Shown here: one piece after another, positions 61,027-64,000 of the stretch
Layout of the letters: each line of letters begins with the position of its first letter
How positions within the stretch are numbered: the stretch's first letter is position 1
DNA from: JBAXXL01 sp037127915
GTDB lineage: Bacteria > Bacteroidota > Ignavibacteria > Kapaibacteriales > UBA2268
Assembly: GCA_037127915.1 (NCBI GenBank)
Contig: JBAXXL010000009.1
Location: 43,695-107,694 of the forward strand
DNA length: 64,000 nt
Direction of reading: 5' to 3'
Translations under genes and position numbers: made by a program
Notes under the pieces: model-generated
What the model was told of the DNA's origin: nothing
The model's input: the letters and a program-made list of their open reading frames with translations, nothing else
Database searches by the model: none

Positions 61027-62886
61027 ATGAACAAAGTTACGAAGTATTTTCCTGCTTTCGCATTTTTAATTAGTATTATTATTTATTGGATAACATCGGC
61101 TCCGGACCTTATGTTTACCGATAGCGGTGAATTAGCTGTTGCTTGCAGTCGCTTGGGTGTTGCTCACCCGACGGGCTATCCGCTTTTTACATTATTAGGA
61201 TTCTTTTGGGTTAAAATTACTCCATTCCTAACCCCGATTAGATCGCTAAATTTATTATCCGGAATCTATACCGCGCTTTCGGCAGGATTATTTTACAGCT
61301 GGGTATTAGTATTTTTACAAAACCTTCCCTCAAAAAAGAAAATCCAACCACTAGAAACAAGCAAAATTCAGCTTATCGCATTAGTTCTTTCACTCTTGTA
61401 TGCTTTTTCCGGCACTGTTTGGTCGCAGGCTACTTCTATCGAGGTTTATCCCTTGCACCTGCTTATGCTTAATCTGATATTGTATTTTACATTAAAGGGA
61501 AAATACTCAAAAGCGAATTCCAACCGTTGGTTTTTATTGGCGGCTCTATCGTTGGGTTTATCTTTTGCCAATCACGCAACAACAATACTTATTGTTCCGG
61601 CAGTGTTATATCTTTATTTCAGCGATAAAAGTGGTAGATTGGAATTTTCGTCCGCAAAATTCAAAGGTTTTGCCTTATTATTATTACCAATGTTTTTGGG
61701 ATTGAGTCTTTACTTATATTTGCCAATTCGTAGTTCGATGACTCCCGATTTTAATTGGGGAGAAGTTCACCGCAGTTTGGATAAATTGCTTTATCATATT
61801 ACGGGCAAACAATACCAGGTATGGATGTTCAACGGATTTTCTGCTTGGAAAACCAACCTGAATACGTTCATTGGTTTACTGCCGACTGAATTGGCTTATG
61901 TAGGAATATTGACCACGCTTTTGGGAATGTTTGTCGTTTACAGCCGCTCGAAACTGCATTTCTATTTGCCTATGCTTATGTTGGTCTGCTGTGTGATTTA
62001 TACTTTTAATTATGGCATACACGATATAGAAAGCTATTTTTTGACTGCCTTCATCGCTTTGTTTGTTTTTACCGCTTATGCTTTAATCTGGATATTTGAG
62101 AAATTCTCAAAATATGTACTTATCGCATTTGCTCTGCCGGTTATTGCTTTTGTTTCTAATTTTGCTCAACAAGACGAATCGCAAAACTATACCGTGCCTG
62201 AATATAAAAAATTAGTCATCAACAGTTTAGCTCCAAATGCTCTAATAATCTCATCACAATGGGACTTATGGTTTAGTGCCTTTATGTATGACCAATTAGC
62301 TGAGCATAAACGCCCCGACATAATAGCTATAGATAAAGAACTCCTGCGCCGTACCTGGTATCGCGATCAAATCAAGCATCAGATGCCTGAATTTTACAAA
62401 AAAATAGAGAAGGAATATGACCTATTCTTCAGTCAATTAGAACTGTTCGAAGAAGACAAACAGTATAATCCTCAATTGATTCAATTATATTATGAAAACC
62501 TAGTCAACAAAATGATAGACGTTTCATATGATGAAAGGCCGGTTTATGTAACCATAGATGTTTTGCAAAGCGAGCCCGGAGTAGCAAAAACTTACGGAAA
62601 AGTACCTCACGGATTGGCTATTATGCTAACAAAAGAAACGTATTATCGCAAACCCAATATTGCAAAATTAGATATTACGAAAATTCAAGAGTCAATGAAA
62701 GGTAAAGATGGTCATTTGTACCAAGGAAGTGCCGAAAGCATTTCATCTATGCTTATGCTGAACGCCCAATATGCCGCAAACAATAGGGATTTCGTAACAG
62801 CTCGGACGCTATTAACAAAATCACTCGCACTTTGGCCGCAGAATACTAATGCTATAAGTTTATATAATGCAATAGTTAATTTGTAA
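61027..62886 (+). CDS. DUF2723-family membrane protein (TMEM260-like glycosyltransferase fold)
   Basis: 619 residues with about 10 hydrophobic segments. The conserved N-terminal SGELAVACSRLGVAHPTGYPL motif region (Asp/Glu pair near residue 33) matches DUF2723, which includes TMEM260-type O-mannosyltransferases. A soluble domain follows, and the last 50 residues look TPR-like. It would transfer sugars to exported proteins. A TTAAATTTGTGA promoter box at 60989-61000 matches the one upstream of the phosphohexomutase. Confidence 0.85.
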   Translation: MNKVTKYFPAFAFLISIIIYWITSAPDLMFTDSGELAVACSRLGVAHPTGYPLFTLLGFFWVKITPFLTPIRSLNLLSGIYTALSAGLFYSWVLVFLQNLPSKKKIQPLETSKIQLIALVLSLLYAFSGTVWSQATSIEVYPLHLLMLNLILYFTLKGKYSKANSNRWFLLAALSLGLSFANHATTILIVPAVLYLYFSDKSGRLEFSSAKFKGFALLLLPMFLGLSLYLYLPIRSSMTPDFNWGEVHRSLDKLLYHITGKQYQVWMFNGFSAWKTNLNTFIGLLPTELAYVGILTTLLGMFVVYSRSKLHFYLPMLMLVCCVIYTFNYGIHDIESYFLTAFIALFVFTAYALIWIFEKFSKYVLIAFALPVIAFVSNFAQQDESQNYTVPEYKKLVINSLAPNALIISSQWDLWFSAFMYDQLAEHKRPDIIAIDKELLRRTWYRDQIKHQMPEFYKKIEKEYDLFFSQLELFEEDKQYNPQLIQLYYENLVNKMIDVSYDERPVYVTIDVLQSEPGVAKTYGKVPHGLAIMLTKETYYRKPNIAKLDITKIQESMKGKDGHLYQGSAESISSMLMLNAQYAANNRDFVTARTLLTKSLALWPQNTNAISLYNAIVNL

Positions 62887-62957
62887 GAAAATAAAGTATT
62901 TTTTCCTACGTTTATATAAATTAGAATACTTAAATTAAAAATTATTACGGAGGTTAT

Positions 62958-63470
62958 ATGATAAGCGATAAATTGCAAAATGCAATCAATGAACAAATTG
63001 TAAAAGAATACTTTTCTGCCAACCTATATTTAAATATGGCAAGCTATTTTTCTCAATTAGGTTTATTAGGATTTGAACATTGGATGAGAATTCAATATGA
63101 CGAAGAAAAAATCCACATGATGAAATTCTTTAATTATGTCTTAGACCGCGGCGGCAAAGCAGAAATAGGTGCTTTGGCAAAACCAGCTACTGACTGGGAG
63201 TCTATATTGGCTGTTTGTGAAGCTGTTTATACTCACGAACAATTCATCTCAAATTCTATAAACGAATTGATGACCCTGGCAATAGAGTTGAAAGATTACG
63301 CCGCTACGAGCTTTTTACAATGGTATGTGGACGAGCAAGTTGAGGAAGAAGATAATACAAGCAGAATTTTATCTCAAGTAAAACTAATTGGTGACGATAA
63401 AAGCGCACTATTTATGTTGGATAAAGAACTAAGCACCAGACCGGCACCAATTCCGCTACCTGCAAGATAG
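62958..63470 (+). CDS. ftnA: Ferritin (iron-storage, ferroxidase type)
   Basis: 170 residues. Ferroxidase ligands match the E. coli FtnA numbering: Glu17, Glu50, His53, Glu94 and Gln127, with Glu130 nearby. It forms 24-mers that oxidise and store iron. A strong ribosome site CGGAGG lies seven bases upstream of the ATG. It follows the DUF2723 gene after 71 bp. Confidence 0.96.
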   Translation: MISDKLQNAINEQIVKEYFSANLYLNMASYFSQLGLLGFEHWMRIQYDEEKIHMMKFFNYVLDRGGKAEIGALAKPATDWESILAVCEAVYTHEQFISNSINELMTLAIELKDYAATSFLQWYVDEQVEEEDNTSRILSQVKLIGDDKSALFMLDKELSTRPAPIPLPAR

Positions 63471-63475
63471 GTTAG

Positions 63476-63520
63476 TTTGTAAAGTTCATAAAGTTCATAA
63501 AGTTTGTAAAGTTTGTAAAG
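63476..63520. repeat. Tandem array of five 9-bp units
   Basis: Five consecutive units, TTTGTAAAG, TTCATAAAG, TTCATAAAG, TTTGTAAAG, TTTGTAAAG, start six bases after the ferritin stop. They form a short satellite of unknown meaning in the ferritin 3' region. Confidence 0.75.
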
Positions 63521-63540
63521 ACAAGAAGATAAGAAGAGGT

Positions 63541-63565
63541 GTCATTCCCGCGAAAGCGGGAATCC
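63541..63565. repeat. Fourth copy of the dispersed hairpin repeat
   Basis: GTCATTCCCGCGAAAGC with return arm GCGGGAAT is a perfect 8-bp stem with GAAA loop, matching the copies at 8073-8180 in structure. Confidence 0.8.
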
Positions 63566-63640
63566 ATCTTCGATTAATTGAAAGTTGAAAGTTGAAAATT
63601 GAAAATTTTCATTCTCGTTCCCAAGCTCACGTTTGTGACC

Positions 63641-63674
63641 AAAAAAAAAGGGATAGACCAAAATAATCTATCCC
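63641..63674 (-). terminator. Rho-independent terminator of the edge T9SS gene
   Basis: On the minus strand GGGATAGA / TCTATCCC form an 8-bp stem followed by nine T residues, 27 bp after the stop codon at 63702. Confidence 0.85.
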
Positions 63675-63701
63675 TAATTTATAATTTCATCAATCATCTT
63701 T

Positions 63702-64000
63702 TTACTCCTTCACAAATTTCTTTATATACTGCATTCCATCGCTTTCGATAGTAATAATGTACATTCCGGATGGTTGTGATGATAAATCTATTTGATAATC
63801 GGAAGTACCGGCTGGGAGTTTACCGTTGTATATTTCTTTTATAAGCTCACCTGTGCTTGTGTAAAGTACTAAACGCCCAACTAAATCGTTTTCAAGATTT
63901 AATTTGACATTTGCCTTGCCGGTTGTTGGGTTTGGATCAACTATTATGTCTTGTTGGTAATGTAATTCTTCTGTTGGTATGTTTTGTTTAGCTGGTTGAA
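63702..64000 (-). CDS. C-terminal part of a T9SS cargo protein (N-terminus outside window)
   Basis: The minus-strand frame stops at 63702-63704 and is open at base 64000. Its last 80 residues are a type IX sorting domain: VDPNPTTGKANVKLNL, LVLYTSTGELIKEIYNGKLP, then SSQPSGMYIITIESDG and a KKFVKE end. So this is the end of a large secreted or surface protein of unknown function. Confidence 0.85.
   Translation of the reverse strand, partial: QPAKQNIPTEELHYQQDIIVDPNPTTGKANVKLNLENDLVGRLVLYTSTGELIKEIYNGKLPAGTSDYQIDLSSQPSGMYIITIESDGMQYIKKFVKE

Noticed and set aside
1..64000. tRNA, rRNA and riboswitch genes
   Set aside because: No T-loop-type sequence with matching arms, no rRNA conserved stretch and no known aptamer core was recognised; a covariance-model scan would be needed to exclude small RNAs fully.

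Overview
The window looks like a chromosomal segment from an AT-rich, Gram-negative member of the Bacteroidota/Chlorobiota (FCB) group. Signs of this are type IX secretion C-terminal sorting domains on three secreted proteins, Hydin-type 'choice-of-anchor D' Ig-like domains, an LpxK lipid A kinase, abundant lipoproteins, and a TAnnTTTG-type promoter. The domain mix would suit Kapabacteria or Ignavibacteria, but the genus cannot be read from the sequence. No tRNA, rRNA, cas gene or intact transposase was recognised.

Layout. 1-4.7 kb (minus): secreted proteins, a HepT/MntA toxin-antitoxin pair with a nearby hepT remnant, and an N6-adenine DNA methyltransferase without a visible restriction enzyme. 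4.8-9.6 kb (plus): an arsenic/redox operon made of ArsR, a porin-like protein, a thioredoxin lipoprotein, an ArsP-type permease, an ArsF-like protein, a TM0996-type mini-thioredoxin, a second thioredoxin and a CcdA-like membrane protein. 11-12.2 kb (minus): a second arsR followed by arsM. Both arsR genes have a near-identical 16-bp palindrome about 25 bp upstream of the start codon, so they probably form one regulon. 12.3-19.6 kb: a PKD/T9SS secreted protein, a hybrid histidine kinase, an M28 peptidase, and a PIN-domain toxin with tandem small partner genes, one of them a duplicated 58-codon gene.

19.8-31.2 kb (minus): housekeeping and envelope genes (MFS exporter, C26 amidotransferase-like lipoprotein, LpxK, DUF374 acyltransferase, two tandem FKBPs, PhoB-like regulator, alpha/beta hydrolase, TrpRS, aspartokinase, ComF-like, MauE/DoxX). 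31.2-40.2 kb: a 1558-residue VWA/Hydin/T9SS protein, a phosphohexomutase, and a lipoprotein made of nine tandem Cys-patterned repeats of about 90 residues. 40.5-50.4 kb (minus): nine paralogous lipoproteins in two operons around an ECF sigma factor and an anti-sigma/beta-barrel fusion, with the same dispersed repeat on both flanks. 50.6-64 kb: DEAD-box helicase, a pyruvate:ferredoxin oxidoreductase that lacks the usual two-cluster ferredoxin domain, PHP-domain, DUF1801 and DJ-1/PfpI proteins, TypA/BipA, a VOC protein, a DUF2723 membrane protein, ferritin, and the C-terminus of another T9SS cargo.

The most unusual parts are the ECF-linked lipoprotein array, the nine-repeat lipoprotein, the PFOR without its ferredoxin domain, the two arsenic modules sharing an operator, and several dispersed hairpin repeats that show compensatory base changes.
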